Shown: positions 24,116-33,385 of the stretch, one piece after another
Layout of the letters: the number at the start of each line of letters is the position of its first letter
Numbering within the stretch: position 1 is the stretch's first letter
Program-made: the position numbers and the translations under genes
Notes under the pieces: generated by a model
Databases searched by the model: none
What the model was told of the DNA's origin: nothing
Seen by the model: the letters and a program-made list of their open reading frames with translations, nothing else
Origin: Chloroflexota bacterium
GTDB taxonomy: Bacteria; Chloroflexota; Anaerolineae; Aggregatilineales; Phototrophicaceae
DNA length: 64,000 nt
Assembly: GCA_020161935.1 (NCBI GenBank)
Contig: JAIUNI010000004.1
Location: forward strand, 114,927 to 178,926
Reading direction: 5' to 3'

Positions 24116-25720
24116 ATGATGAGGTCGAGACCGTTTTATATAGCTTTGCTTGGTGTTGTAGCCGTGTTGATGAGCTTAAAGTTCGTTCACGCTCAGGCAG
24201 AGGACACTATATGGTTTTGGGCTTGGCGCTCATACGATTTAGAAGTCACTCAGACGGAAGATCAGCGTGGTGATCTCATTGCTTTTACGCCGGATGGTGT
24301 CGTAAATACACTTCTAGAAGATGTTTTCCCAATTGTTTTACGGCGAGTGAGTGATAACCAATCGTTCGTTGGTGGCAAGATTGCTGATACTTACAGCCTC
24401 TATTATTTGACATCAACCCAAGCAGTTAAAGTTACTGAACTTTTTGATCAAAGTTATATGGACTCGCTCCGTAGCTATGATGTTTATTACGCAGGCTCTA
24501 AATATTTCATGCCAGATATTATTCCGGCGGGAAAAGGTCGTTATCTAATCGCGGATACGAAGCGTGACCAGTATGCCATCTTTGATGCCATAGAACAGCA
24601 GACAACGAATGTTAAACTTCGTCCGTGGTGCAAGGATGAGTGTGTGCGGGTGTCTGAGGATGGGCGCTATATTCGTTATCGTGTATCTCCCTCTGATGTC
24701 ATGGCTGACAGTAGTACTGCTAGCCGTGGCGAAAACACACTGCCTTATCAAATTTTTGAGTACGATACCCTTACACAGACTGAGCGTTTGGTATATGAGC
24801 AGCCGATACTTGATCGCGGCGTTCGCTACAACACACCGCCATATGGGGATTGCACTCCTGATCGGTACGGTGACCGCTGGTATTGTGAACTCTATTTTGA
24901 TGATGATCAAACTCCTAGTGGGGTTGCGAATGAAAAACGTATCGTGTCTATAAATGGCGATGCGGAAGAAGTCCCATTTGAGTGGAAACTCAAGATTTTT
25001 GATGACAAATGGTATTTCCTTGATCTTGACCGTAATGCTTACAATGTTGGGCAATGTGATGATTGCACAATCACTGTGCATCCTGATCGTCTGGAAAACC
25101 CACCGTTTGAGTTCTTAGCACCTCAACGGGCGGGTACTTCTTTTGAAAATGGTTACTCAGCATTTGGAAACAATATTCAGCTTTTATCTGAAGAGTACAT
25201 TGGGCTAGGATTGCAGAGCAGTACAGCATATGCTGTCTCACGCGCAGGTGAAGTAACCGAATTGGGTGTCCGCCATTGTTGTACTGACCCAACCAGCTTT
25301 GATTTCTACGATGCAAAATCAGGCTTCCTTGTAAGCTATAACCTCACGACTAAACAGACGCAAATTTGGAATACCCGTCCACTTACCTTAATTGGAAGTT
25401 TACCGGGAAGTGTGACTCCGGGCGTTAGATCGACTTTTCGCGATTACAGTCTGGTTGTATACAAAGAAGGCCATGCGTTTTCACCTCACGGTGCCTATTC
25501 GTATCTCGATCAACGTTTCTATGAGTTCGAGTATCCCTTGAACCTAGGCTATGTCGCTTACATGGATGCCATTCCCGGCGGTACGCTGCTAGCAAGTTAT
25601 GGCGATGAGTATTGGCTTGATAAGATGTATCGACTAAGTGGTGATGCAATCTACCGATGGACAGCAGAAGATGGTGCGAGTCTTTTAGTACAAGATGCTA
25701 TTCCTATTCCCAATTATTAG
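24116..25720 (+). CDS. Secreted protein of unknown function, AT-rich gene
   Basis: A 534-residue protein with an N-terminal signal peptide ([20 protein letters not shown], cleavage near VHAQA). The mature part is rich in beta-strand-like repeats with Tyr, Asp and paired cysteines (CKDEC, CDDC, CC), suggesting a disulfide-bonded beta-propeller-like extracytoplasmic domain, but no named domain is recognised. Base use is clearly AT-richer than both neighbours. It sits alone between the LivJ terminator and the URO-D gene. Start is ambiguous between two adjacent ATGs and lacks a clear Shine-Dalgarno. The composition suggests later acquisition; function is unknown. Confidence 0.75.
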   Translation: MMRSRPFYIALLGVVAVLMSLKFVHAQAEDTIWFWAWRSYDLEVTQTEDQRGDLIAFTPDGVVNTLLEDVFPIVLRRVSDNQSFVGGKIADTYSLYYLTSTQAVKVTELFDQSYMDSLRSYDVYYAGSKYFMPDIIPAGKGRYLIADTKRDQYAIFDAIEQQTTNVKLRPWCKDECVRVSEDGRYIRYRVSPSDVMADSSTASRGENTLPYQIFEYDTLTQTERLVYEQPILDRGVRYNTPPYGDCTPDRYGDRWYCELYFDDDQTPSGVANEKRIVSINGDAEEVPFEWKLKIFDDKWYFLDLDRNAYNVGQCDDCTITVHPDRLENPPFEFLAPQRAGTSFENGYSAFGNNIQLLSEEYIGLGLQSSTAYAVSRAGEVTELGVRHCCTDPTSFDFYDAKSGFLVSYNLTTKQTQIWNTRPLTLIGSLPGSVTPGVRSTFRDYSLVVYKEGHAFSPHGAYSYLDQRFYEFEYPLNLGYVAYMDAIPGGTLLASYGDEYWLDKMYRLSGDAIYRWTAEDGASLLVQDAIPIPNY

Positions 25721-25749
25721 TATCGATAACATTCAAAAAGGACATCCTG

Positions 25750-26796
25750 ATGGCTGAACTTTCCAAACGCGAACGGGTGGATGCAGCGCTGCGTGGCGAG
25801 GCGGTTGACCGCGTGCCGGTGGCGGCGTGGCGGCACTTCCTCGACGAAGAAAACAATGTGGACGACCTGACGGCGGTCAGCCTGAAACACTTCCACGACT
25901 TCGATTGGGATTGGCTGAAGGTCAATCCCCGCGCCACCTACTACGCCGAAGCGTGGGGCAACCGCTACGACTTCAGCGATTACGACTCCGTTCTCCCGCG
26001 CTTGATCGAAGGGCCGCTGAACAGTCCCGCCGACCTCGACAAAATCCAGCCGGTGAACCCCACAGCGGGCGTGTTCGCCGAACACCTTGACCTGACGCGG
26101 AAGGTGAAGGCCGGTATCGGCGATGCCCACTTCCTGCAAACGGTTTTCTCGCCGCTGTCGGTGCTGGGGTTCTTGGTGGCACGCTCGGCAGAACACCGCA
26201 TCGACCTCGATGTGCAAGCCCAGCATGACGGTTTACGCAAGTACTTCGCCGAAAATCCGGCGGGTGTTCATGCCGCGCTGGATAACATCGCCACGACGCT
26301 GGGACAGTACGCGGTGGCGGCACTCGAAAGCGGGGCGAGCGGCTTATTCTTCGCCATCGTCAAAATCGCCCGTGAAGGCGTGCTGACCGAGGCACAGTTC
26401 GAGGAGTTCGGCAAGCCCTACGACCTCAAAGTCTTGCAAGCCGTACAGGGCGCGGCGTTTAACATGCTGCACATCTGCGGCCCGTATGCCTATTTCAACG
26501 CCGTCACCGATTATCCGGTTCATGCGTTAAACTGGGCGACGCTGGGGCAGAATAACCCGACGGTTGATGAAGCCCAGCACCAGACGCAGCAGGCGATTGT
26601 CGGCGGCGTAGACGAACTGGGTGCGCTGCAAACCGGCACGCCGGAGCAGGTGATCGACGAGGCGCTGGCAGCGGTACGCGCCACCAACGGGCGACACTTC
26701 CTGCTGACCCCCGGCTGCGGCACGAACGTCGATGTGCCGGATGCGAACCTGCACGCGCTGCGGCGGGCGGCGGACATCGCCACCGAGGCGGTATAA
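25750..26796 (+). CDS. Uroporphyrinogen decarboxylase family protein
   Basis: A 348-residue URO-D superfamily TIM barrel. The family includes HemE and cobalamin-dependent methyltransferase components (MtaA/CmuA). Visible are the N-terminal [39 protein letters not shown], the HICGPYAYF motif and the C-terminal [19 protein letters not shown]. The N-terminal arginine pair of true HemE is not matched cleanly, so a methyltransferase-like role is as likely as heme synthesis. ATG 25750 has AAAAGGA ten bases upstream; the frame opens 31 codons earlier but overlaps the preceding gene. Confidence 0.82.
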   Translation: MAELSKRERVDAALRGEAVDRVPVAAWRHFLDEENNVDDLTAVSLKHFHDFDWDWLKVNPRATYYAEAWGNRYDFSDYDSVLPRLIEGPLNSPADLDKIQPVNPTAGVFAEHLDLTRKVKAGIGDAHFLQTVFSPLSVLGFLVARSAEHRIDLDVQAQHDGLRKYFAENPAGVHAALDNIATTLGQYAVAALESGASGLFFAIVKIAREGVLTEAQFEEFGKPYDLKVLQAVQGAAFNMLHICGPYAYFNAVTDYPVHALNWATLGQNNPTVDEAQHQTQQAIVGGVDELGALQTGTPEQVIDEALAAVRATNGRHFLLTPGCGTNVDVPDANLHALRRAADIATEAV

Positions 26797-26802
26797 AACA
26801 GT

Positions 26803-27095
26803 TTAACCGCAGAGAACGCCAAGCGTTTAGAGAAGGTACGCAGCGGACGGAATGATGAAGGTTGATAAAATGATTCGGTATCAGGAGAGCCAGCGGACAG
26901 CATGTATGCTGTCCCTACAAAGTGCGTATGTGTAGGGACGAGATACATCTCGTCCGTCTTGTACCAATTATTTATTCCTTGATCTCTACATTCTCTGTGG
27001 TAAAAATTCTCTGCATTTTCTCTGCGACTTCTGTGTCTCTGCGGTAAAAATTCTCTGTATTTTCTTGGCGTTCTCTGCGTCTTGGCGGTTCAATG
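26803..27095. repeat. Intergenic region made of CGCAGAG-type repeats around a REP pair
   Basis: The 326-bp gap between the URO-D and LivHM genes contains AACCGCAGAGAACGCCAAGCG (26805 on), then a paired REP-like element, then inverted copies such as TTCTCTGCATTTTCTCTGCG and TTCTCTGCGTCTTGGCGG (26990-27090). No ORF or clear promoter is seen. Confidence 0.6.
26894..26956. repeat. Paired GTAG-footed hairpin repeats (REP/BIME-like), copy 4
   Basis: Left hairpin GGACAGCATGTATGCTGTCC plus CTACA; right hairpin TGTAG plus GGACGAGATACATCTCGTCC. Both stems are complete palindromes, and the loop GTAT/ATAC differs from the other copies, which shows compensatory stem change. Confidence 0.75.
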
Positions 27096-27122
27096 TATTA
27101 ATCGTATTTGTATTAAAGGCTC

Positions 27123-28958
27123 ATGGAATCATTTCTGCGGACATTTTTCGAGCAAACGATTAACGGCCTTGTGATCGGCAACGTGTATGCGTTGATCGCG
27201 CTGGGGCTGGCGATCATCTTTGGCGTGGGCAACCTGATCAACTTCGCCCACGGCTCGGTATATATGATTGGCGCGTACGTCGGTTGGATCGCCGTGACCA
27301 AGTACACGCTGCCGCTGCCGGTGGCCTTCTTGCTGGTGGCGCTGGTGTGCGGCCTGCTGGGCGTGTTGATCGAACGGCTGGGGTTGCGCCCGCTGCAAGG
27401 CTCAAACCGCATCGCGCCGCTGCTGTCGACCATCGGCATTAGCTTCATGCTCGACCAACTGACGCAAATCCTGTTCACGCCTGATCCGCAGTCCTTCCCG
27501 AACCCGCTGCCGCAAACCCGCATCCCTATCGGCACAACGTCGATTGGCATGATTGACGTGCTGATCGCGGCGATTGGCATCAGCGTGGCGGTGCTGCTGT
27601 TCGTGTTCCTGCGCTATACCAAGCTCGGTTGGGCGCTGCGGGCAACGGCACAGGACCGTGACGCGGCGCAGCAGATGGGCGTGGATGTCAACGCGGTCAA
27701 CCGGACGGCGTTCATTGTCGCCTCGGTGCTGGGCGGCATCGCGGGGATGCTGGTGGGCATCTACTTCCAAACCGTTTACCCGACCATGAGTTTTCAGGCG
27801 GGGATTAAAGGCTTCTCGGCAAACCTGCTCGGCGGCCTCGGCAACATCCCCGGCGCGATGGTGGGCGGCTTGCTGCTCGGCTTGATCGAAAGTTACGGTG
27901 TGGCGCTGTTCAGCGGCTCGTACCGCAACCTGTTCGCCTTCGTGATTATCATCGGCGTGCTGGTGTTCCGCCCGAACGGCATCTTCAGCCGCAAGCGCCA
28001 ACTGCCGCCCGAACCGCTGACCGGTACATTTATCCCCAATAGCAAACCCATCCGATTACCCAAATGGCTGATCGGCGGGGTGATCGCGATTGCTGTGCTG
28101 CTGCCGGTTTTCGTGACGGCACGTTACCCGCTGGCGGTGATGACCAACGCCTACCTGCTGGCGCTGGTCGCCCTGAGCGTGACGCTGGTGACGGGGACGG
28201 CGGGACAGATGGCGCTGGGGCAAGCGGGCTTCATGGCGATTGGTGCGTATACCTCGGCGCTGCTGGCGCTGCGGCTGAATTGGCCGTTTGAGCTGTCGCT
28301 GGTGGTGGCGGGATTATTCACCGCCGCGCTGGGTACGCTGCTGGTGCTGCCCGCCTTCCGCCTACGGGCGCATTACGTAGCGATTGCGACCATCGGCATC
28401 GGCGAAATCGTCAGCCTCGTCATCCTCAATTGGGATTCGGTGACGAACGGGGCGCTGGGCTTGGTCAATATCCCCGCGCCAACCTTCTTCGGCATCCAAA
28501 TTCTCTCCGCCCGTGATACGTACTGGTTCACGCTCGGCCTTCTGTTGGTCGGGGCGCTGTTCCAGTGGCGGTTGGTGCGCTCGTCGTTGGGGCGGGTGTG
28601 GCGTGCCTTGCGCGATGACGAGGTGGCGGCACAGGCGTACGGCATCAACCTCAACCGTTATAAGGCGCTGGCGTTCGGCAGCAGCGCGTTCATAGCGGGT
28701 CTCAGCGGGGCGTTCACGGCGCATATGTACAGCTATATCAACAACGAAACCTTCACCGGCTCGACCTCTATATTGGCGCTGACAATGGCGATCCTCGGCG
28801 GCATGGGCAACATCGCGGGGGCAATCCTCGGCTCGGTGGTGCTGACGGTGCTGCCGGAAGTGTTTCGCGGGTTGGAGGATTACCGCTACCTGATCTACGG
28901 GTTGGCGCTGGTGCTGCTGGTGCGCTTCCGTCCGCAGGGCTTGTTGGGATCGGAGTAG
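27123..28958 (+). CDS. Fused branched-chain amino acid ABC permease (LivH-LivM)
   Basis: A 611-residue protein joining two permeases that are normally separate. Residues about 1-300 are LivH-like ([51 protein letters not shown]). Residues about 315-611 are LivM-like ([48 protein letters not shown]). The linker holds [12 protein letters not shown]. Each half has its own EAA-type loop for contact with an ATPase. It is followed 3 bp later by livG, so it heads the transport operon; the binding protein is the LivJ-like gene at 22.8 kb. Confidence 0.92.
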   Translation: MESFLRTFFEQTINGLVIGNVYALIALGLAIIFGVGNLINFAHGSVYMIGAYVGWIAVTKYTLPLPVAFLLVALVCGLLGVLIERLGLRPLQGSNRIAPLLSTIGISFMLDQLTQILFTPDPQSFPNPLPQTRIPIGTTSIGMIDVLIAAIGISVAVLLFVFLRYTKLGWALRATAQDRDAAQQMGVDVNAVNRTAFIVASVLGGIAGMLVGIYFQTVYPTMSFQAGIKGFSANLLGGLGNIPGAMVGGLLLGLIESYGVALFSGSYRNLFAFVIIIGVLVFRPNGIFSRKRQLPPEPLTGTFIPNSKPIRLPKWLIGGVIAIAVLLPVFVTARYPLAVMTNAYLLALVALSVTLVTGTAGQMALGQAGFMAIGAYTSALLALRLNWPFELSLVVAGLFTAALGTLLVLPAFRLRAHYVAIATIGIGEIVSLVILNWDSVTNGALGLVNIPAPTFFGIQILSARDTYWFTLGLLLVGALFQWRLVRSSLGRVWRALRDDEVAAQAYGINLNRYKALAFGSSAFIAGLSGAFTAHMYSYINNETFTGSTSILALTMAILGGMGNIAGAILGSVVLTVLPEVFRGLEDYRYLIYGLALVLLVRFRPQGLLGSE

Positions 28959-28961
28959 ACG

Positions 28962-29795
28962 ATGGCCTTACTCGAAGTACGAGACCTTGCCCGTAACTTT
29001 GATGGCGTGCTGGCGGTGGATGGTGTCAGCCTCGATGTGGATACCGGCGAATTTGTCAGTATCATCGGGCCGAACGGCGCGGGGAAAACCACGCTGTTTA
29101 ACCTGATTACGGGGACTGACCAGCCGACGCACGGCGGCATCAGCTTTGAGGGGCAGCCGCTGGTCGGGCTGCGACCGGATGCCTTCGCCGCGCGGGGGAT
29201 TGCCCGCACGTTCCAGCATGGGCGCGTGTTCGGCAACCTGAGCGTGCTGGATAATGTGCTGGTGGGGGCGCACACCCGCCGCAAAGCCTCCCGCCCACGC
29301 AACCTTGTCATCGAATTGCTAGGTGCGCTGGTGCCGACCGTCGGCGCGAAGGCCGAGGAACGCCAACTGCGGCAGGAGGCCGAGGCCATTATCGCGCGGT
29401 TTGGCGAACGGCTGACCCCGCGCCTGCACAACGCCGCCAGCAGTTTGTCGTATGCCAACCGTCGGCGGGTGGAGATTGCCCGTGCCTTAGCGTTGAAGCC
29501 GCGTTTGCTGCTGTTAGATGAGCCGACGGCGGGCATGAACCTGACCGAAACCGCCGAGATGCTGGCCTTCATCCGCGAATTGAAGGCGGGCGGCATGACG
29601 ATTGTGCTGATCGAGCATAAGCTCTCGCTGGTGATGGCGCTTTCCGACCGCGTGGTGGTGATGGACAACGGGCATAAGATCGCCGAAGGGCTGCCGGAAG
29701 CCGTGCGGAACGACCCGCGCGTGATCGAAGCCTACTTGGGGCATAAAAACACGGGGATAAACCGCAGCGACGCAGAGGACGCAGAGAAGATTTAA
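28962..29795 (+). CDS. livG: Branched-chain amino acid ABC transporter ATPase LivG, with a repeat-derived tail
   Basis: A 277-residue ABC ATPase. Walker A GPNGAGKTTLFNLITG is near residue 36, the LivG-style signature SLSYANRRRVEIARAL near 165, and Walker B LLLLDEPTAGMN follows. CGGAG overlapping the previous stop serves as ribosome site. After the natural family end (YLGHK) the last eleven residues, NRSDAEDAEKI, are encoded by a CGCAGAG-type repeat, so the repeat has extended the protein and supplies its stop codon region. The tail is unlikely to matter for catalysis. Confidence 0.92.
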   Translation: MALLEVRDLARNFDGVLAVDGVSLDVDTGEFVSIIGPNGAGKTTLFNLITGTDQPTHGGISFEGQPLVGLRPDAFAARGIARTFQHGRVFGNLSVLDNVLVGAHTRRKASRPRNLVIELLGALVPTVGAKAEERQLRQEAEAIIARFGERLTPRLHNAASSLSYANRRRVEIARALALKPRLLLLDEPTAGMNLTETAEMLAFIRELKAGGMTIVLIEHKLSLVMALSDRVVVMDNGHKIAEGLPEAVRNDPRVIEAYLGHKNTGINRSDAEDAEKI

Positions 29796-30099
29796 CGCAA
29801 AGGCGCAAAGCGGTCAAGAACGCAACGATTTTTAACACAACGGCTCAATGGCACAGAGGCACAGAGAGTAAGGCGGGGAAGATTAACCGCCAAGTCGCCA
29901 AGAGCAAGGCAGAAAGTGTTCAATTCCTTTCCCTGTTATGGTGATTTACGAATTAGCGTGATAAATAATTGTGAGGCTGACACGCGCCTTTGAAGCGCCT
30001 TTAGTGCGCTTGTCCGGTGGTTAGCATGACGGCTTTAGCCTCATGCGGCGCAACCCGACCAATTACCATTATGAGTTAGGTTTAGATTAGGGGTAGGTA
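29757..30099. repeat. CGCAGAG-type repeats and structured DNA between livG and livF
   Basis: From 29757 to about 29905 come AACCGCAGCGACGCAGAGGAC, AACGCAAAGGCGCAAAG and AACCGCCAAGTCGCCAAGAG, variants of one repeat family; the first lies inside livG. From about 29960 to 30055 there are imperfect stems, including GCATGACGGCTTTAGCCTCATGC. No gene is seen. The 300-bp break in the transport operon may hold a promoter for livF, but none is obvious. Confidence 0.55.
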
Positions 30100-30102
30100 T
30101 TG

Positions 30103-30834
30103 ATGCCAGAACCGTTATTAGAACTCCGCAACGTCGATACGTATTACGGCGCGGTGCAGGTGCATTTCGGCATCAGTTTGCAGGTGCAGGCAGGCGAAAT
30201 CGTGTGCTTGCTGGGTGGCAACGCCAGCGGCAAAAGCACGACGATGAAGGTCATTCTAGGGTTGGTGAAGCCCCGTGCCGGAGAGGTGCTATTCAAAGGG
30301 CGCAGCATCGTCGGTTTGCCCACGCCGAAGGTCATCCGGTTAGGGATTGGCTCGGTGCCGGAAGCGCGGCGTATCTTCGCCAACATGACCGTGCGCGAGA
30401 ATCTGCTCATGGGTGCGTACCACCGGAGTGATAAGCCGACTGTCACCGAAGATTACGAGCGCATCCTCGGCCTATTCCCCCGTTTGCGCGAACGGTTGAA
30501 CCAGCGCGGTGGTGTCCTCAGCGGCGGCGAACAGCAAATGCTAGCGATTGGCAGGGCGCTGATGGGGCGGCCACAGTTGATCTGCATGGACGAGCCGACG
30601 ATGGGCTTATCCCCGGCGTTTGTGGATAACGTGCTGGAACTCATCCAGACGATCAACGCGCAGGGTACCGCCATTTTTATGGTCGAGCAGAACGCCAACC
30701 TCGCGCTGCAAATCGCCCATCGCGGCTACGTGCTGCAAAACGGGCATATCGTGCTGGAGGGCGCGGCGAGCCGCTTATTGGACAGCCGCGAGGTGCAGGA
30801 CGCATATTTGGGTGGCAGTGGCGCGGGGGTGTAA
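30103..30834 (+). CDS. livF: Branched-chain amino acid ABC transporter ATPase LivF
   Basis: A 243-residue ABC ATPase of the LivF group. Walker A is GGNASGKSTTMKVILG (Gly-Gly-Asn in place of Gly-Arg/Pro-Asn), signature VLSGGEQQMLAIGRALMG, Walker B LICMDEPTMGLSP, with the switch histidine replaced in the EQNANLAL segment as is normal for LivF. ATG 30103 follows TAGGGGTAGGT; the frame is open one TTG codon earlier. It completes the transporter with the LivHM fusion and LivG, although 300 bp of repeats separate it from livG. Confidence 0.92.
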   Translation: MPEPLLELRNVDTYYGAVQVHFGISLQVQAGEIVCLLGGNASGKSTTMKVILGLVKPRAGEVLFKGRSIVGLPTPKVIRLGIGSVPEARRIFANMTVRENLLMGAYHRSDKPTVTEDYERILGLFPRLRERLNQRGGVLSGGEQQMLAIGRALMGRPQLICMDEPTMGLSPAFVDNVLELIQTINAQGTAIFMVEQNANLALQIAHRGYVLQNGHIVLEGAASRLLDSREVQDAYLGGSGAGV

Positions 30835-30905
30835 GCGGCTCAACGTTTGAATCCGGTTTGCTTCTACAAACCGCAGCTTCACAAATCGGGGTCACAACGG
30901 TTCTC

Positions 30906-30936
30906 GCTGCCTGTTATTGCCTGTTTTACAGGCAGC
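30906..30936. other. Perfect 9-bp inverted repeat between livF and hsp20
   Basis: GCTGCCTGT (30906-30914) pairs with ACAGGCAGC (30928-30936) around a 13-base spacer. No T-run follows on either strand, so a regulatory site or mRNA-end hairpin is more likely than an intrinsic terminator. Confidence 0.4.
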
Positions 30937-31035
30937 AAAACGCTTCTTATATTTTTCCGATAGTTTGCTGATATTTCTCTGACATTTCCGGCGTATAACA
31001 AGGTTGTTCGTTAGACATTTTTCTGGAGGATAAAA

Positions 31036-31524
31036 ATGGCAAACACTATCGTCCGTTGGAACCCCTTCAAAGAAATGGCGAATATGCAGAATGCTATGGA
31101 TCGCCTATTTGAAGACGCATGGCGTGGAAATTGGTCGGCCTTTAACGGTGGTTTCACCGGCTTTAGCGGCTTCGACAGTCCCGCCCTCGACATTCATGAA
31201 ACCGATACGGCCTACAATGTCGCTGTACCGCTGCCGGGTATCAACCCCGACGACATCAATGTACGGATGCAAAATGGCACCCTGACTATCAGTGGTGAAC
31301 TGCCGCAGCCGAAGGTTGAAGAGAATACGAAGGTTGTGGTTCAGGAACGCTATTACGGTAAGTTCAGCCGCAGTGTCTCGCTGCCGGAACACGTTGACGC
31401 GGAAAAGGTCGAAGCCACCTATGAAAATGGTGTGCTCACCCTGAGTCTGCCGAAGCTGCCGGAAGCCCAACCGAAGCAGATCGCTATCAAGATCAATAAC
31501 AAGCAGCTCGATTCGGGCAGCTAA
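31036..31524 (+). CDS. Hsp20/alpha-crystallin small heat-shock protein
   Basis: A 162-residue ATP-independent holdase chaperone. The alpha-crystallin domain spans about residues 45-140, from PALDIHETDTAYNVAVPLPG, through GTLTISGE, to the conserved YENGVLTLSLPK motif. The N-terminal part (NPFKEMANMQNAMDRLFED) is typical, and a short hydrophilic C-terminal tail follows. GGAGG precedes the ATG by 6 bases. No CIRCE element is seen upstream. A strong terminator follows, so it is a single-gene unit. Confidence 0.95.
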   Translation: MANTIVRWNPFKEMANMQNAMDRLFEDAWRGNWSAFNGGFTGFSGFDSPALDIHETDTAYNVAVPLPGINPDDINVRMQNGTLTISGELPQPKVEENTKVVVQERYYGKFSRSVSLPEHVDAEKVEATYENGVLTLSLPKLPEAQPKQIAIKINNKQLDSGS

Positions 31525-31564
31525 TAACCAAAACACGGGGCAAAACGCCTCCTAACGGTGTAAT

Positions 31565-31606
31565 CGGGGTAACAGGTGCATAAACCTGCTGCCCCGTTTT
31601 TATTTA
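31565..31606 (+). terminator. Intrinsic terminator of hsp20
   Basis: A two-part stem (CGGGG/CCCCG outside, CAGGT/ACCTG inside, loop GCATAA) is followed by TTTTTATTTATTTT. It lies between the convergent hsp20 and HicB-like genes. Confidence 0.85.
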
Positions 31607-31615
31607 TTTTAAAAA

Positions 31616-31939
31616 TTAGCTGAGTTTCGCCTGAACGTAACGACTAAGACTCACGCCTTCTTCTGCTGCTTTGATGGCTAGCAATCGATGTTGTTCTGGC
31701 GGAATTTCGACTTCAAATTTCCCGCTGTAATGCTGGTCGGTTAACGGCTCAGGAATAGTTTCACCATTCTGTGCCATATCGACAACAATCTCGCCAACAA
31801 GTTCTACGATGCCTTGTAGGGCAGATGTCATATCAGCGGCTAAAAAGGACAAGCTCGGAAATTCAGCGCATAGTCCTACATATTCGTTGTCTTCTTCAGA
31901 CCAGACCACACGATAGGTGTAGTGTTTATGATTGGTCAT
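31616..31939 (-). CDS. HicB-like antitoxin-family protein without visible HicA
   Basis: A 107-residue protein with a HicB N-terminal fold (YRVVWSEEDNEYVGLCAEFPS) and a C-terminal ribbon-helix-helix-like segment (FEVEIPPEQHRLLAIKAAEE then VSLSRYVQAKLS). In HicAB systems HicB neutralises the HicA mRNA interferase, which is usually encoded directly beside it. No HicA-sized gene with the expected GSHHxF motif is seen on either side; the upstream 120 bp hold only a short open frame. GGAGG lies 8 bases before ATG. It may be a solitary regulator derived from a toxin-antitoxin pair. Confidence 0.8.
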   Translation of the reverse strand: MTNHKHYTYRVVWSEEDNEYVGLCAEFPSLSFLAADMTSALQGIVELVGEIVVDMAQNGETIPEPLTDQHYSGKFEVEIPPEQHRLLAIKAAEEGVSLSRYVQAKLS

Positions 31940-32063
31940 CGTTCATGCCCTCCAACTTCTTGATTGTTTTCCTTCTAATGAACGGCTGATGAAGCACCGT
32001 GTTCAATTATCACGACATCGGTTATGATTATCGGTAATACGTATCCTGTAACGAGACGAGTTT

Positions 32064-32315
32064 ATGAACCAACTTGCGAAAATCCCCCCCGTCCAATGGG
32101 CTATGCGTCACCCGCGTTTGGCTGCATGGATCGTCCTGTCGTTGGGTATGGTGATCCTGCTCGTCGTCGAAGCCCGTGATGTCGGCTTGCTGGCAACCCA
32201 GTGGTTAGCCCTCGTCGTCGCCACCGTCCTTGTTGCCGGTGCCTGCGTATGGATCATTAGTTGGGAAGATTCGGACGAAGCCACCGACACCGCCGAAAGC
32301 AAACCCGCCGAATAA
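32064..32315 (+). CDS. Small two-helix membrane protein, unknown
   Basis: An 83-residue protein with two predicted membrane segments, WIVLSLGMVILLVVEA and WLALVVATVLVAGACVWII, and an acidic C-terminal tail. Start ATG follows ACGAGACGAG, a weak ribosome site. The gene converges with the beta-propeller gene, stops 5 bp apart. No family recognised. Confidence 0.6.
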   Translation: MNQLAKIPPVQWAMRHPRLAAWIVLSLGMVILLVVEARDVGLLATQWLALVVATVLVAGACVWIISWEDSDEATDTAESKPAE

Positions 32316-32320
32316 CAGGC

Positions 32321-33385
32321 TTACTGCACCGGTCGCCAAACGGCTGTGCTGCCGGATGCTGCCTTGTAGTAGACCAACCGGTTGATACGGCTCACGGTAT
32401 CCACCACGTATAAATCGACTCGCCCGTTGGCATACCCCGACCAATAGGCAATCCTCTGGCTGTCCGCTGACCAAAAGGGGTTAATATCCCGCCCTTCGCC
32501 CGCTGTTAGCTGCTCGATTTGACCCTCGCAGTCCACCTGCCCCCCACAATCCGCCGCCATCCTATATAGCTCGTAGTTACCCGTCCGGTTGGACGAAAAC
32601 GCGATTCGCTCGCCATCCGGTGACCATGCCGGAAAGCTGTCGATGTCACGGTTAAAGGTTAACTGCCGCGCCACACAGCCGCCTTCCGCCGTTTCGTCAC
32701 ACGCCAAGTCCATGATATGCACATCGAACGACTGTGACCGGTTGGAAATAAACGCGATCTGTTGGCTGTCCGGCGACCATGTTGGGTAGGCATCCACCAA
32801 GCCGTTATGTGTCAACTGGCGCACCTGCCCGCTGTCGATCTCCGCCACATAAATATCACAGTTGCCGTCGCAGTTCCCCACAAACGCGATGTACCGGCTG
32901 TCCGGCGACCACACCAACGACGCGGCTTGAAAATGGGCCAATTGGCGGCTGTCCGTACCATCAGGCCGGACGATGAACAACCCGCCATTCGGGAAGTGCA
33001 AAACCGCGTAAGCAATCCACGTGCCATCCGGTGACCATACGGCTGGTGTTTCCGCCCCGCCGCTGGCTGCTAGCCGCTCGAAGCCGCTGCCGTCGATAGT
33101 CATCCGGTAAAGATCGGTTCGCTCGTCACGGCGGCTGTAAAACGCCAACTGTTCCCCATCCGGTGACCATGCCGGAAACGTGTCGTCACCGTCCGAACGG
33201 GTTAAGTTTGCCCGCAGCCCGTAATCCACATCGAGCAGTAGGATGTCCGATTGACCGCGCTGTTTAACCGTCAGCGTCAACTGCTGGCTGCCGGATGCCG
33301 TTATTCGAGCAATGCTGATGGTTAGAATGAGGCTGATTGCAAGGAGAATAAAGAGGTTGAGGATGAACGGATAAGGCCGTATCAA
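32321..33385 (-). CDS. TolB-like beta-propeller protein (WD40-like PD40 repeats)
   Basis: A 354-residue protein with an N-terminal membrane anchor or signal (FILNLFILLAISLILTISI) and six PD40 blades, each carrying WSPDG/S-x2-IAF (for example FPAWSPDGEQLAFYSRR, YPTWSPDSQQIAFISNR, INPFWSADSQRIAYWSG). Such propellers bind peptides or proteins outside the membrane. Its ATG overlaps the stop of the upstream sensor kinase gene by four bases, so the two are co-translated; the propeller may act as an extracytoplasmic partner of that kinase, which is inference. Confidence 0.88.
   Translation of the reverse strand: MIRPYPFILNLFILLAISLILTISIARITASGSQQLTLTVKQRGQSDILLLDVDYGLRANLTRSDGDDTFPAWSPDGEQLAFYSRRDERTDLYRMTIDGSGFERLAASGGAETPAVWSPDGTWIAYAVLHFPNGGLFIVRPDGTDSRQLAHFQAASLVWSPDSRYIAFVGNCDGNCDIYVAEIDSGQVRQLTHNGLVDAYPTWSPDSQQIAFISNRSQSFDVHIMDLACDETAEGGCVARQLTFNRDIDSFPAWSPDGERIAFSSNRTGNYELYRMAADCGGQVDCEGQIEQLTAGEGRDINPFWSADSQRIAYWSGYANGRVDLYVVDTVSRINRLVYYKAASGSTAVWRPVQ

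Noticed and set aside
27402..28001. 199-codon minus-strand ORF opposite the LivHM gene
   Set aside because: Composition dominated by Ala, Arg, Gln, His and Asp, expected from the complement of membrane-helix codons.
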